A stretch of 64,000 nucleotides of DNA from Marinobacter maritimus (lineage in GTDB: Bacteria; Pseudomonadota; Gammaproteobacteria; Pseudomonadales; Oleiphilaceae). Below, piece after piece: positions 55,133-64,000 of the stretch (position 1 is the first letter of the stretch; the number at the start of each line of letters is the position of its first letter). The stretch lies in contig NZ_VCGW01000003.1 in the NCBI RefSeq assembly GCF_007671675.1, positions 578,979-642,978 on the forward strand, written 5' to 3'. The position numbers and the translations under genes were made by a program. Under the pieces are notes generated by a model. That model had not been told where the DNA came from. It searched no databases and saw nothing but the letters and a program-made list of their open reading frames with translations.

Positions 55133-56923
55133 TCAGCTCCGTCGATATTGGTAATAGCTTTCGATGTCAGATTTAAGCACCACACCATAAATCCGTTGAA
55201 TCATTGGTGCTACATGGCGCTGTACATACAGTGCTTCGGCACTGGTCGTTTCAAACTCGTGCAGGGCTTCTTCGAGCGTCGCCTGATATTGTACCGGCGC
55301 AATATCACGCCGGTTGGCGGGAATATCCATCAGATCAATGGATTCCGGTGTATCAGCCTCTTCATCGGTCGCCACTTTCCCGGAGTCTTCCAGGTACCGT
55401 GCCAGATCGACAGCCGGCAACAGGGAGGTTGGCCCGTTGCTGCCTTCCACCACCAGCCACTTTGGCTCGGCTGTCAGCGCTTTTCGTGCTTCTTCGACCG
55501 TCAGATGCCTGTCGATGCGCAGAATACTCTTATCCATGATCGCGGCCACAGAGACCCGGCGCAAGGCTTGAATAACCGGCGAACTCTGGTAGCTCAGGCC
55601 CTGGCTTTTCAATACAGTCAGGAACAGAGACTTTTTCCCGAAGGCTTCGCTAGTGATGAGGCTGGAAATGGTGATGATAAGCATGCCCGGCAGAATGATG
55701 TGCGGGTTGCGAGTCAGTTCCATTAGCGCCATCAATGCTGCCAGCGGAGCTTGTAGCACTGCGCCCATCATGGCGCCCATTCCGAGCATGGCGTAAAAGC
55801 CAACCGAAGATGCATGGTCCGGTATGATCTCCGCGCCGATCAGTCCCATGGCGCCGCCAAGCGTTGCGCCCATGAACAACGTTGGGCCGATAATGCTGCT
55901 GGGCATGCCCAGGCCAACGGTCAGTGCGGTAATCAAAAGTTTGGCTATCCCCACACTGATCAGCAACCAGAAGCCAAGTTCGCCATTAATGGTTTCATTG
56001 ACGGTGTCGTAGCCGATGCCCATGGTCTGGGGCACCAGCACAGCGACAGGTACCATAAGCGCGCCGGCGACAACGACGCGCAGCAGAATCGGTCGGTGAT
56101 TGAACCGCCCCATGGAACCGACCAGGTGTATAAAAAGCGCCGCCGCGATGCCCATGATAACGGCAATCACCAAAATCCAGGGGATCTCCAGCAGCGAATT
56201 CATGGTCAGTGCAGGAACGCTGAAAGCGGGCTCCGGGCCATACACAAACTGTGTCACGAAAGCTGCACTGACTGAGGCAAGAATAATGGGTGTAAAGCCC
56301 GCAATGGTGTATTCCATCATCACCACTTCCATGGCGAAAATGACCCCCGAAATCGGGGTGTTAAAAGAGGCCGATATCGCAGCGGCGCAGCCGCAGGCAA
56401 CGAGAGTGCGAATGCTGTTATTCGGCAGCCTCATCCACTGCCCCATCAGGCTGGAGAACGCGGCACCCAGATGCACTGCCGGTCCTTCGCGGCCAGCGGA
56501 CTGTCCCGTGACAACAGTTGTGACGCCGACAATGAATTGAATAAAAGCACTTTTGGCGCTGATATAACCCTGATGATAATTCAGACGTTCCATGACATGA
56601 ACCACACCGACCTTGCGATCGTGAGTTGCCAAACGGTGCAATAAAAAGCCGAGACAAAGCGCGCCGGCAAAGGGCAGAATTCCTCTTGTAACGATATCCA
56701 GATTCTCGAACGCCTCAGATGGGAACGCCTCAGAGCCATCACCGGGCAAGAAATACCCCAATGGCCACTCTATCGCCAAGCGGAAAACCAGAATCACGCC
56801 ACCTGTAACCAATCCCGACAACAGGCCGAGGACGGCCAGCTGAGGCAACGAATCAACGCCGGACATCCTGCGCGGGAACGCGCTGATCAGTGTTTCGCCA
56901 AGCTGATGCCAGAATTTTTTCAT
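55133..56923 (-). CDS. ClC-family chloride channel/antiporter with C-terminal CBS domains
   Basis: The 596-residue protein has a ClC membrane domain of many helices (residues ~30-440) with ion-binding loops GQSAGREGPAVHLGA, NTPISGVIFAMEVV and GLGMPSSIIGPTLFMGA. Two cytoplasmic CBS-like modules follow (~455-590). The gating glutamate is in GREGP. It may act as a Cl-/H+ exchanger in acid or osmotic response. ATG 56923 (MKKFWHQLGET) was chosen over a longer reading lacking a ribosome site. It is first in the apparent ClC-hemJ-thiD-thiE-hemL unit. Confidence 0.92.
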   Translation of the reverse strand: MKKFWHQLGETLISAFPRRMSGVDSLPQLAVLGLLSGLVTGGVILVFRLAIEWPLGYFLPGDGSEAFPSEAFENLDIVTRGILPFAGALCLGFLLHRLATHDRKVGVVHVMERLNYHQGYISAKSAFIQFIVGVTTVVTGQSAGREGPAVHLGAAFSSLMGQWMRLPNNSIRTLVACGCAAAISASFNTPISGVIFAMEVVMMEYTIAGFTPIILASVSAAFVTQFVYGPEPAFSVPALTMNSLLEIPWILVIAVIMGIAAALFIHLVGSMGRFNHRPILLRVVVAGALMVPVAVLVPQTMGIGYDTVNETINGELGFWLLISVGIAKLLITALTVGLGMPSSIIGPTLFMGATLGGAMGLIGAEIIPDHASSVGFYAMLGMGAMMGAVLQAPLAALMALMELTRNPHIILPGMLIITISSLITSEAFGKKSLFLTVLKSQGLSYQSSPVIQALRRVSVAAIMDKSILRIDRHLTVEEARKALTAEPKWLVVEGSNGPTSLLPAVDLARYLEDSGKVATDEEADTPESIDLMDIPANRRDIAPVQYQATLEEALHEFETTSAEALYVQRHVAPMIQRIYGVVLKSDIESYYQYRRS

Positions 56924-57078
56924 GGATGCCGATGTTCCGGAGCAAGAGGGTGGCCCGCCAAAGGGTTTCTGACAACATTGTAACCGTCGCCCTGTAAGCT
57001 GCAATAAGTCCTTGGTTTATCATGGTAGACTTCGACATTAAACTTCTAAATCCTGATACGACGTCGCTGGAGAGCAAG

Positions 57079-58116
57079 GTGATTAAAGTAGGTATCGTTG
57101 GCGGCACCGGGTACACCGGTGTAGAGCTGCTCAGAATTCTCGCTGTGCACCCCGAGGTTACGGTGAGCTGCATTACTTCACGGTCTGAGGCTGGCATGCT
57201 TGTGGCCGATATGTACCCGAACCTTCGCGGCCACTTTGATCTGGCCTTCTCCGAGCCGGACCCCGGCGTGCTGGCGGCCTGTGACCTGGTGTTTTTTGCA
57301 ACACCGCACGGCGTTGCAATGCGGATGATTCCGGAGTTGATGGCTTCCGGTGTGCGGGTTGTTGATCTCTCCGCAGATTTTCGCCTCAAGGACCTGAAGG
57401 TCTGGTCCGAGTGGTATGGCATGCCTCACGAAGCTCCGGAGTGGGCTGAGAAAGCTGTTTACGGATTGCCCGAAGTCGTGCGCAGCGATATTGCCAAAGC
57501 CCAGTTGGTGGCGAACCCCGGATGTTATCCTACGGCTGTGCAGCTCGGTTTTCTGCCGCTGCTGGAACATGGCCTGGTCGATCCTTCCCGACTGATTGCC
57601 GACGCGAAATCCGGTGCGAGCGGCGGTGGTCGGCAGGCGAAAATTGGCATGCTGCACGGCGAAGTGAGCGAAAGCTTCAAGGCTTACGGTGCTTCGGGTC
57701 ATCGGCACTTGCCGGAAATCCGTCAGGGTTTATCCGCAGCTGCAGGCGGTAACACTGGCGTTACGTTTGTGCCCCACCTTGTTCCGATGATCCGTGGTAT
57801 CGAGGCGACGCTCTATGCGGAACTGAAGAATCCTGATGACTTCAATCGTCTGCAAGAGTTGTTTGAAGCGCGTTATCGCGATGAGCCCTTTGTGGACGTG
57901 ATGCCGTTCGGTAGCCATCCGGAAACTCGCAGCGTCCGGGGAGCGAACATGTGTCGAATGGCGCTGCACCGTCAGGAGCCGAGCAATATCGTTATCATCT
58001 CGTCGGTAATCGACAACCTCGTTAAAGGCGCTGCCGGGCAGGCTGTACAGAATATGAACATTATGTTCGGTCTAAAAGAAACGTTGGGCCTTGAAGCGCC
58101 AGCCATGCTGCCCTGA
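57079..58116 (+). CDS. argC: N-acetyl-gamma-glutamyl-phosphate reductase
   Basis: The 345-residue protein has the NADP-binding [12 protein letters not shown] near residue 8, [10 protein letters not shown], and the catalytic Cys149 in [15 protein letters not shown] and a C-terminal NIMFGL are also present. It carries out the third step of arginine synthesis. The GTG at 57079 was chosen because GGAG is 7 nt upstream and the length then matches the family (~344); a 57022 start would add 19 unlike residues. It heads a plus-strand set through erpA. Confidence 0.96.
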   Translation: MIKVGIVGGTGYTGVELLRILAVHPEVTVSCITSRSEAGMLVADMYPNLRGHFDLAFSEPDPGVLAACDLVFFATPHGVAMRMIPELMASGVRVVDLSADFRLKDLKVWSEWYGMPHEAPEWAEKAVYGLPEVVRSDIAKAQLVANPGCYPTAVQLGFLPLLEHGLVDPSRLIADAKSGASGGGRQAKIGMLHGEVSESFKAYGASGHRHLPEIRQGLSAAAGGNTGVTFVPHLVPMIRGIEATLYAELKNPDDFNRLQELFEARYRDEPFVDVMPFGSHPETRSVRGANMCRMALHRQEPSNIVIISSVIDNLVKGAAGQAVQNMNIMFGLKETLGLEAPAMLP

Positions 58117-58125
58117 GGAATGCCA

Positions 58126-58866
58126 GTGAGCGAGCAACGCAAGCCGGCCGAAGAATATGTTGTTATCCGTCACCGGCCGGGATATCGGCTGAGGCGGGTG
58201 ATTATTTTGGTGCTTTGCACGGTTGTAGCTGCGGCTGCGGGTTATGCAGCCGGTTTGGCGCAAGGAGGGTTTCGCTTCACCAGTGCGGAAGCCTCCAACG
58301 AGCAACTGGAGGCCAGAGTTGCGACGCTGGAAGCAAACTATCGCGAAGCCCGGCAGCAACTGGTGAGTCTCGAACGTGGCAAACTGATTGATGAGCAGGC
58401 ACTGAATCAGGCCCGAAAAACAATTGTTGATCTTGAAACCCGTGCCGGCGCCTTGAAGTCAGATCTGACGTTTTATAAAAATATTATGGCACCCTCAGAG
58501 GCCAGCAAGGGGTTGCAGGTTGATCGCTTTTCTCTGACCACAGATCGCCAGGCTGGCGTTTTTAATTTCAAGCTGGTGCTGACCCAGGTTGGCAACAATA
58601 AAAGCTATATTGCCGGTGTTGTGGCCGTCAACATAATCGGTGTGCGGGGTGGTGAGAAAGAAATTATCGCACTGCGCGATCTGTCTCAGGACATTGAGGC
58701 CCTTGGCGTGAAATTCCGTTTTCGGTATTTCCAGGACGTTGAAGGTAAACTGGCGTTGCCTGATGGTTTCGAACCGCTGGAGGTGCAAGTGGTTGCCCAA
58801 GCCGACGGGCGCAAATCCTCGCAGGCTGAACGCACATTCAGCTGGGATGACTTAACGGAGAAGTAG
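58126..58866 (+). CDS. DUF6776-type single-pass membrane protein with coiled coil
   Basis: The 246-residue product has a short cytoplasmic tail and one membrane helix (~22-46, VIILVLCTVVAAAAGYAAGL). A coiled coil (~58-115; NEQLEARVATLEANYREARQQL) and a C-terminal beta-rich periplasmic domain follow (FNFKLVLTQVGNNKSYIAG). It matches the conserved membrane protein that sits between argC and the bactofilin gene in Pseudomonas relatives. GTG 58126 is favoured because GAGGA is 6 nt upstream; an ATG at 58120 directly touches that site. It may work with the bactofilin in envelope organisation. Confidence 0.78.
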   Translation: MSEQRKPAEEYVVIRHRPGYRLRRVIILVLCTVVAAAAGYAAGLAQGGFRFTSAEASNEQLEARVATLEANYREARQQLVSLERGKLIDEQALNQARKTIVDLETRAGALKSDLTFYKNIMAPSEASKGLQVDRFSLTTDRQAGVFNFKLVLTQVGNNKSYIAGVVAVNIIGVRGGEKEIIALRDLSQDIEALGVKFRFRYFQDVEGKLALPDGFEPLEVQVVAQADGRKSSQAERTFSWDDLTEK

Positions 58867-58868
58867 AA

Positions 58869-59354
58869 ATGCTTGGCAAGAAAAAGCAGAAGCAGAAGCC
58901 CCGCCGGCCTACTGGCAACTTCGATACATTGATTTCATCACGCACCACTATAGAGGGCGATGTGCACTTCTCTGGTGGTTTGCATGTCGATGGTCATATC
59001 CGCGGCAAGGTGCTGGCTGAAGATGGCAGTGATGCTGTCTTGCGAGTCTCGGAAGTGGGTGAGATTACCGGCGATATTGCGGCCCCGCACGTGATTATCA
59101 ACGGCACCGTTCACGGTGACGTATATGCGTCTGCGCATCTTGAGCTCGCAGAGAAAGCCGCCATTAACGGCAGTGTTTACTACAATCTCATCCAGATGGC
59201 GATGGGGTCGTCAGTCAATGGTAATCTCGTTCATCAACGTGAAACTTCCAGATTGCTGACGCAGGACAAGGCGCCAAGCGCCGGGACTGATGATGCTTTG
59301 TCAGGTGAAGGCGTCGAAGAAGTACACGAGGGTGATGGTGGAAAGTCCGAATAG
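58869..59354 (+). CDS. Bactofilin (polymer-forming cytoskeletal protein)
   Basis: The 161-residue protein has a basic N-terminal tail (KKKQKQKPRRP) and a bactofilin beta-helix core (residues ~18-120; TTIEGDVHFSGGLHVDGHIRG, VIINGTVHGDVYAS). A disordered acidic tail follows. Bactofilins self-assemble without nucleotide and scaffold cell-wall enzymes at the membrane. It starts 2 bases after the membrane-protein gene and is certainly co-translated. Confidence 0.93.
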   Translation: MLGKKKQKQKPRRPTGNFDTLISSRTTIEGDVHFSGGLHVDGHIRGKVLAEDGSDAVLRVSEVGEITGDIAAPHVIINGTVHGDVYASAHLELAEKAAINGSVYYNLIQMAMGSSVNGNLVHQRETSRLLTQDKAPSAGTDDALSGEGVEEVHEGDGGKSE

Positions 59355-59417
59355 TTGATTGTTTTACTCAGGAATACCATAATCCTTTAAGTTGTAGCAG
59401 GTAATCCGGAGGCGAGC

Positions 59418-59771
59418 TTGAGTGTAGTTCAGCAGCAAATGGCGGCACCGCTGTTTTTCAGCGACAGTGCGGTTAATAAAGTACGCGAACTGGTTGAGGA
59501 GGAGGGAAACCCCGAACTCAGGCTGCGCGTGTTCGTTACCGGTGGAGGCTGTTCCGGATTCCAGTATGGATTCTCATTCGATGAAAGTCAGGATGAAGAA
59601 GACACGACGGTGGAGCGGGATGGCGCCATTCTCCTTGTGGATCCCATGAGTTACCAATATCTGGTGGGCGCTACCATCGATTATCAGGAAGGCCTTCAGG
59701 GCTCCCAATTTGTGGTGCAGAATCCGAACGCCAGCTCCACCTGTGGTTGTGGTAGCTCGTTTACGATCTGA
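59418..59771 (+). CDS. erpA: Iron-sulfur cluster insertion protein ErpA
   Basis: The 117-residue A-type carrier has the three cluster cysteines, one in GGGCSGFQY and two in [10 protein letters not shown] at the C-terminus. It delivers Fe-S clusters to apoproteins such as the isoprenoid enzyme IspG. It starts with TTG at 59418, with GGAGG about 6 nt upstream. It converges on anmK, the same arrangement as in Pseudomonas. Confidence 0.96.
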   Translation: MSVVQQQMAAPLFFSDSAVNKVRELVEEEGNPELRLRVFVTGGGCSGFQYGFSFDESQDEEDTTVERDGAILLVDPMSYQYLVGATIDYQEGLQGSQFVVQNPNASSTCGCGSSFTI

Positions 59772-59785
59772 GGTTTATTAGCAAC

Positions 59786-59805
59786 CGGTTTTTGATAAAA
59801 AACCG
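59786..59805. terminator. Bidirectional hairpin between erpA and anmK
   Basis: CGGTTTTT (59786-59793) and AAAAACCG (59798-59805) form an 8-bp stem around a 4-base loop. The U-rich half provides weak termination in either direction between convergent genes. Confidence 0.6.
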
Positions 59806-59811
59806 ATTAGA

Positions 59812-60909
59812 TCAGGCCGGATATATGGCGCCAAGTACCCGGGGTCCACGGGCTCCGGTTACTTCTGCCAAGTTGCCAGGCTTGCGTTCCATTGTTTGTC
59901 GAGCTAGCCACGCAAACGCTGTTGGCTCTACCCACTGCGGGTCAAGGCCCAGTTCAGCGGTGTCGAGCACACGGATCGGGCTTAGGGCCTGAGAAAGCTC
60001 GCCCATTAGCAGGCGATTACGGGTTCCCCCTCCGCAAGCATAAACAGTCATGGCTGGCGATTGAGGCATTTGCCGGACTGCTGTTATCACCGACAGTTGC
60101 AGTAACGTGCGCTGAACGTCTTCTGGTCGTGTCTCTCCATGCCGCTGCACTAAAGTTTTTACCCATCCGAGATTGAATTTTTCTTTTCCCGTGCTCTTGG
60201 GCGGCGGGCGGTCGAAGTAAGCATCGGAAAGCATGTCGGAAAGCATTGCCTGGTCGACAATGCCTTCCTGCGCCCAGTGGCCGTCCTCATCGTACGCTCG
60301 ACCCGTCTGATCCAGGCACCAGGCATCCATGAGAGCGTTTGCGGGACCGGTGTCGAACCCTGTTACCGGGCTGGCGGGGTTTGACGGAATCCAGGTTATA
60401 TTCGCTATGCCGCCGAGGTTCAGGATGCATCTGTCTTCGGTTTTGGAGCCAAAGAAAAATTGATGGAACGCCGGAACCAGCGGGGCTCCCTGTCCGCCGG
60501 CAGCCATGTCCCTGCTTCGGAAATCACCCACCGTTGCAATTCCGGTCTTTTCCGCAATGATGGCTGGATTGCCTATCTGAAGGGAGAACCGGCTCGGGCC
60601 GGATGGTTGATGGCGCAGAGTCTGTCCATGGCTACCGATCGCCCGGATCGACGATTTATCAACACTGGAGTTGCGGATCAGGGTTTCTGCAGCATCCGCA
60701 AAGATCACTCCCGTCAGCGTATCGAGTTCGCCCACCTCATCAGGCGTTGCCTGGTTCTGGCTTGCAAGCATCAGACGGTGACGCAGGTGTTCGGGGTAGG
60801 GAATGGAGTGTGTGTCGTGAATACGGACAGCGTTTTCCCGGAAGGAAACCAGCACGGCGTCTATGCCATCCATGCTGGTGCCAGACATAAGTCCTATCCA
60901 GGTGTCCAT
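59812..60909 (-). CDS. anmK: Anhydro-N-acetylmuramic acid kinase
   Basis: The 365-residue kinase has WIGLMSGTSMDGIDAVLV at its start, followed by IGSHGQTLRH, VGDFRSRDMAAGGQGAPL and LNLGGIANIT. The nucleotide-binding VYACGGGTRN is also present. It phosphorylates and opens anhydroMurNAc released during wall recycling, yielding MurNAc-6-P. It lies 6 bases after the M23 peptidase gene, forming a wall-turnover operon. Confidence 0.96.
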   Translation of the reverse strand: MDTWIGLMSGTSMDGIDAVLVSFRENAVRIHDTHSIPYPEHLRHRLMLASQNQATPDEVGELDTLTGVIFADAAETLIRNSSVDKSSIRAIGSHGQTLRHQPSGPSRFSLQIGNPAIIAEKTGIATVGDFRSRDMAAGGQGAPLVPAFHQFFFGSKTEDRCILNLGGIANITWIPSNPASPVTGFDTGPANALMDAWCLDQTGRAYDEDGHWAQEGIVDQAMLSDMLSDAYFDRPPPKSTGKEKFNLGWVKTLVQRHGETRPEDVQRTLLQLSVITAVRQMPQSPAMTVYACGGGTRNRLLMGELSQALSPIRVLDTAELGLDPQWVEPTAFAWLARQTMERKPGNLAEVTGARGPRVLGAIYPA

Positions 60910-60915
60910 CGGGCG

Positions 60916-62316
60916 TCAGTCTTCCGGGGCCAGGGCAAGTTGTTGGTAGTTGGCTCTGAAGGCTTCAAACTGTGCAACTTGTTGCTCGGTGAACTTTTTG
61001 AACTGCGCCATTTCGGAGGCCGGGATCGGTTGGGCGTCCGGTAGTTTCACTGTCCGCGAATTACGCGGTGAGCCATTAACCCGAAACTCATAATGCAGGT
61101 GTGGCCCGGTTACCATGCCAGAGGATCCGACATAGCCGATTGTTTCACCCTGTTTTACTCGGGTTCCGCTCTTCATGCCTTTGCCAACTCGGCTCATATG
61201 TGCATACAGAGTTGTTATGTTGTCGCCATGTTTCAGGACAACAGTGCGGCCATATCCACCTTTCCAGCCGGCAAACTGAACCCTGCCGTTTCCGGCAGCC
61301 TTGATCGGTGTGCCTGGGGGTGCGGCATAATCGGTGCCCTCGTGGGGGCGAACAACATCCAGAACCGGGTGGCGACGCTGAAGATTAAAAGCAGAAGATA
61401 CACGGGCGCTTATTGGCGTGCGCAAAAAAGCTTTACGCATACTCTTGCCATCAGGCGTGTAATAGTCGCTGTCACCTTTGCTGTCTGTGTACAGCAGGGC
61501 AATATTGTCTTCGCCGCGGTTAATAAAGCGGGCTGACAAAATGCGACCGGTGTTGAATTTTTCTCCGTCGAGGTACAGTTCCTCATAAACCACTTCAAAC
61601 TGATCGCCTTTACGGACATCGTAGACAAAATCGATATCCCAGCCGAATATTCCGGCGAGCTCCATTGTTAATCGGTCGTTGAGTCCTGCCTCGCGGGCAG
61701 CGAGATAGAGCGATCCGTCGATTGTGCCGTAGGCAAAGGCAGGCTTGGTTTCAGGCTCCCGCACGTTTGTCTCGCCTTTGAAAGATCCTTCCTGCTTTTC
61801 GATTTTTAATGATTCCAGCAAGCTGCGCTGGAGCTCGATTGCAGCAAGCTCGCCCTCGTTGTCGGTTGCGAAGCGAATGGTCTCACCAGCGTAAAGACGC
61901 TGCAGTTTATCGGCCTCGCCTTCGCCGTGAATAACGGAGAGCATGACGCCGTCATTGAACCCCGCTTTTTTAAAGAGAGAAGACAGAGTGTCGCCAGACT
62001 TGATGTTGAATGTTTGCCAGTCCAGACGCTGGCTTGTCTCAACGTTCGCCAGGTCAGGGATTTCCTGAGCAACTTCTGTCGGGCCAGCTGCAGTGCTAGC
62101 ATTGACTGACGGCTCCGCAGAAGCAGCAGGCGTCGGCTGCGATTTTTGCGATTGGATTTCCGATGCGCCGCCCTGTTCCAAATCAAGGGCGTAGGACATC
62201 CGCTTGGCCTCTACGTCTGCGCTGGGGCTCATCAGAATGGCTGCTGTCACCACAACGGTTGTGGCAGCAGCAATGGTTATATGGGCTTTCGGGAACATTT
62301 TAAGCACGTATCGCAT
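60916..62316 (-). CDS. M23 peptidoglycan DD-metalloendopeptidase (MepM/OapA type)
   Basis: The 466-residue protein has an N-terminal membrane anchor or signal (residues ~13-33) and a LysM-like/OapA region (~100-150; FNIKSGDTLSSLFKKAGF). The C-terminal LytM/M23 domain has RPHEGTDYAAP and GPHLHYEFRVNG, giving the zinc ligands and catalytic histidine. It should cut peptide cross-links to let the wall grow. It is divergent from tyrS with 290 bp between, and co-transcribed with anmK. Confidence 0.92.
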   Translation of the reverse strand: MRYVLKMFPKAHITIAAATTVVVTAAILMSPSADVEAKRMSYALDLEQGGASEIQSQKSQPTPAASAEPSVNASTAAGPTEVAQEIPDLANVETSQRLDWQTFNIKSGDTLSSLFKKAGFNDGVMLSVIHGEGEADKLQRLYAGETIRFATDNEGELAAIELQRSLLESLKIEKQEGSFKGETNVREPETKPAFAYGTIDGSLYLAAREAGLNDRLTMELAGIFGWDIDFVYDVRKGDQFEVVYEELYLDGEKFNTGRILSARFINRGEDNIALLYTDSKGDSDYYTPDGKSMRKAFLRTPISARVSSAFNLQRRHPVLDVVRPHEGTDYAAPPGTPIKAAGNGRVQFAGWKGGYGRTVVLKHGDNITTLYAHMSRVGKGMKSGTRVKQGETIGYVGSSGMVTGPHLHYEFRVNGSPRNSRTVKLPDAQPIPASEMAQFKKFTEQQVAQFEAFRANYQQLALAPED

Positions 62317-62467
62317 CCGTTTTAATCGGTATTCCGGCAGCTTGTACTGCCTAATTAAAGCTGTTGTTCAGGTGTAGACCAACAGATTACCGTATAAAAA
62401 GCACGTGGAACAGCGCAGAACATTACGGTTGTTGCGCTGCCCGCCGGATTTTTCGCGGCGCCATTGA

Positions 62468-62473
62468 TATAAT
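62468..62473 (+). promoter_or_regulatory. Possible -10 box for tyrS
   Basis: TATAAT lies 136 bases before the tyrS ATG, in the 290-bp divergent region shared with the M23 gene. A matching -35 is not clear, so the call is tentative. Confidence 0.35.
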
Positions 62474-62608
62474 GCGCCAGCCCAGACAGCAGGTTTTGTT
62501 TAAAAACTGAGCATTTATACTGTAGCAGGGCGCCAGGTAACTCACAGATTTCTTTTGTTGAAGTCTGTAACTGTTCATTGTGTGAAACCGATTGGGGATG
62601 AATGATTC

Positions 62609-63811
62609 ATGGCATCTATTGATGAAGCGCTGGCCATTATCAAGCGCGGCGTAGACGAACTGATACCGGAAGACGATCTTGTTGCAAAGTTAAAGGAAGG
62701 TCGTCCTTTGCGTATCAAGGCAGGCTTCGACCCTACCGCCCCCGACCTCCATCTCGGCCATACGGTGCTCATTAACAAGTTGCGTCAGTTTCAGGATCTG
62801 GGGCATGAGGTCATCTTCCTTATAGGAGATTTTACCGGGAAGATTGGCGACCCTTCGGGTAAGAGTGCTACAAGGCCTCCGCTTACGGATGAACAGGTAG
62901 CTCAAAATGCTGTTACCTATAAAGAGCAGGTGTTCAAGATTCTAGATCGCGAGAAAACCCGGGTGGTCTTCAACTCCGAGTGGATGAGCAAGATGACAGC
63001 GGCGGATATGATCCGGCTGGCGGGTCAGTATACGGTAGCCCGGATGTTGGAGCGGGACGATTTCACCAAACGCTACCGCGCCGAACAGCCTATCGCTATC
63101 CATGAATTTCTGTACCCGTTGATACAAGGATACGACTCTGTAGCTTTGGAGGCCGATGTTGAGTTGGGAGGTACAGATCAGAAGTTCAATCTCCTGATGG
63201 GGCGTATTCTGCAGAGGCATTATGGCCAGTCTCCGCAAGCGGTGTTGACCATGCCAATCCTTGAAGGGTTGGATGGTGTTCAGAAGATGTCCAAATCTTT
63301 GGGCAACTATATAGGTGTTAATGATTCGCCGGGTGAGATGTACACCAAGCTTTTGTCGGTTCCGGATGAGTTGCTGTGGCGCTACTTTGAGCTTCTCAGC
63401 TTCCGCTCCCTCGCGGAGGTGAGCGAGTTCCGGAAAGCGGTAGGCGAGGGGGGTAACCCCCAAGATTATAAAAAGCTGCTGGCAGAAGAAATTATTACCC
63501 GCTTCCATAACGAAGAAGCGGCGCAGACAGCCCACAAGTCGGCTGGCAACCGGGTTGGACTCGGAGAAATTCCCGAGAACATCCCTGTGGTGGAGGTTTC
63601 GCTGGAAGGTCAGGCAGAATTGCTCATGCCCTCGTTGTTGCGCATGGCGGAGTTGGTAAAAAATGGCGCGGCGGCGAAAGATGTCCTGGGGCGTGGTGCT
63701 GTTTTTGTGGATGGCCAGAAGTTTGAGGGTGATCGAACCTTTGTGGAAGGGGATAGTTGCGTGATTCAGGCGGGAAAGAAGAAAATTGCCCGGGTTTTGA
63801 TCACGGCTTAA
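62609..63811 (+). CDS. tyrS: Tyrosyl-tRNA synthetase
   Basis: The 400-residue class I synthetase of the TyrRS-Z (long bacterial) branch has [15 protein letters not shown] (HIGH motif HLGH), [15 protein letters not shown], and [15 protein letters not shown] (KMSKS). A C-terminal S4 RNA-binding domain follows. GGGGAT precedes the ATG. In Pseudomonas tyrS is directly upstream of a ribosomal RNA operon, which matches the promoters seen downstream. Confidence 0.97.
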   Translation: MASIDEALAIIKRGVDELIPEDDLVAKLKEGRPLRIKAGFDPTAPDLHLGHTVLINKLRQFQDLGHEVIFLIGDFTGKIGDPSGKSATRPPLTDEQVAQNAVTYKEQVFKILDREKTRVVFNSEWMSKMTAADMIRLAGQYTVARMLERDDFTKRYRAEQPIAIHEFLYPLIQGYDSVALEADVELGGTDQKFNLLMGRILQRHYGQSPQAVLTMPILEGLDGVQKMSKSLGNYIGVNDSPGEMYTKLLSVPDELLWRYFELLSFRSLAEVSEFRKAVGEGGNPQDYKKLLAEEIITRFHNEEAAQTAHKSAGNRVGLGEIPENIPVVEVSLEGQAELLMPSLLRMAELVKNGAAAKDVLGRGAVFVDGQKFEGDRTFVEGDSCVIQAGKKKIARVLITA

Positions 63812-63820
63812 CCGATTTTT

Positions 63821-63849
63821 GGCCATTTTGAGTTTATTTCAAAATGGCC
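63821..63849. terminator. Hairpin after tyrS
   Basis: GGCCATTTTGA (63821-63831) and TCAAAATGGCC (63839-63849) form an 11-bp perfect stem with a 7-base loop. There is no T-run after it, and a TTGACA -35 box begins at 63851, so it may end tyrS and shield the next promoter. Confidence 0.6.
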
Positions 63850-63850
63850 G

Positions 63851-63878
63851 TTGACAGAATCTCGTGCGTCTGTAGAAT
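63851..63878 (+). promoter_or_regulatory. Strong sigma-70 promoter, probably rrn P1
   Basis: Perfect -35 TTGACA (63851-63856), a 16-base spacer, and -10 TAGAAT (63873-63878) are followed by a GC-rich discriminator GCGC. This is typical of stringently controlled rRNA promoters. The ~120 bases beyond contain no ORF, in line with an rRNA leader. Confidence 0.75.
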
Positions 63879-63983
63879 GCGCATCTCCTTCGAGGGACAC
63901 ACCGCTGAGGCGGGGAGTTCTGAGAAGGGCAACTGTTTGAAAGTATTGAAGAAAACGAGTTTGAAGTTTCTTTAATTAAACGG

Positions 63984-63989
63984 TTGACA
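63984..63989 (+). promoter_or_regulatory. -35 box of a second promoter (rrn P2 candidate)
   Basis: TTGACA preceded by AT-rich TTTCTTTAATTAAACGG (UP-element-like). The -10 would fall at about 64006, just outside the window. Confidence 0.6.
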
Positions 63990-64000
63990 AGGCGGCGAGA

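Overview
This 64 kb window looks like chromosome from a marine gammaproteobacterium close to Marinobacter. The gene order closely follows Pseudomonas in several blocks: dksA-gluQ-cbrXAB-crcZ-pcnB-folK-panBC-pgi, rpsU-dnaG-rpoD, and argC-(DUF6776)-bactofilin-erpA-anmK-M23 peptidase-tyrS followed by rRNA-type promoters. It also carries an outer-membrane FadL-like protein paired with an Ig-like lipoprotein (aupA/aupB type), which is typical of hydrocarbon-degrading Marinobacter. The genus is inferred from gene content and order, not from any marker search.

Layout. 1-5650: end of a RidA-family gene, an SDR-type epimerase, oxyR-recG, and an HDOD protein. 5900-15460: a minus-strand stretch with a molybdopterin oxidoreductase plus DUF2489 protein, the aupAB-like pair, a YdcH-type protein and two lipoproteins (OmpA/DUF4398). 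15460-25210: the accessory part. It holds a decayed gene remnant fused to the end of a chemoreceptor gene, an orphan sigma-54 response regulator, and then plus-strand foreign-looking genes separated by attC-like recombination sites with no integron integrase in the window (a CALIN). 25212-29440: tRNA-Ile2(CAU)-like gene, rpoD, dnaG, rpsU. 29680-37665: tsaD, plsY, folB-folK, pgi, panC, panB, a second folK, pcnB.

37750-42900: the cbr carbon-control locus. Between cbrB and pcnB lies a strong candidate for a CrcZ-type small RNA. It has a near-perfect sigma-54 promoter, upstream TGTTAC/GTAACA enhancer sites, at least five A-rich Hfq/Crc-type motifs, and a terminator. Upstream of cbrA is a 58-residue membrane ORF (cbrX type) overlapping the cbrA start. 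42945-45945: gluQ, dksA, sfsA, and a Rieske plus pentapeptide pair. 46028-51611: a phosphotransferase/kinase fusion, mrcB with its lipoprotein activator lpoP, and a secreted lipase. 51955-56923: hemL-thiE-thiD-hemJ-ClC, probably one transcription unit, in which thiD has no conventional start codon. 57079-64000: argC to tyrS and a probable rrn promoter region.

How it works together. The cbr locus should sense carbon state through CbrA, activate sigma-54 transcription of the sRNA through CbrB, and release catabolic mRNAs from Hfq/Crc repression. Such control would fit an organism that switches among organic acids, alkanes (aupAB) and lipids (lipase). The most interesting parts are the crcZ/cbrX architecture and the integrase-less cassette array with uncharacterised HEPN-like, DUF3800 and Schlafen/AlbA_2 proteins, which have a defence-island flavour.
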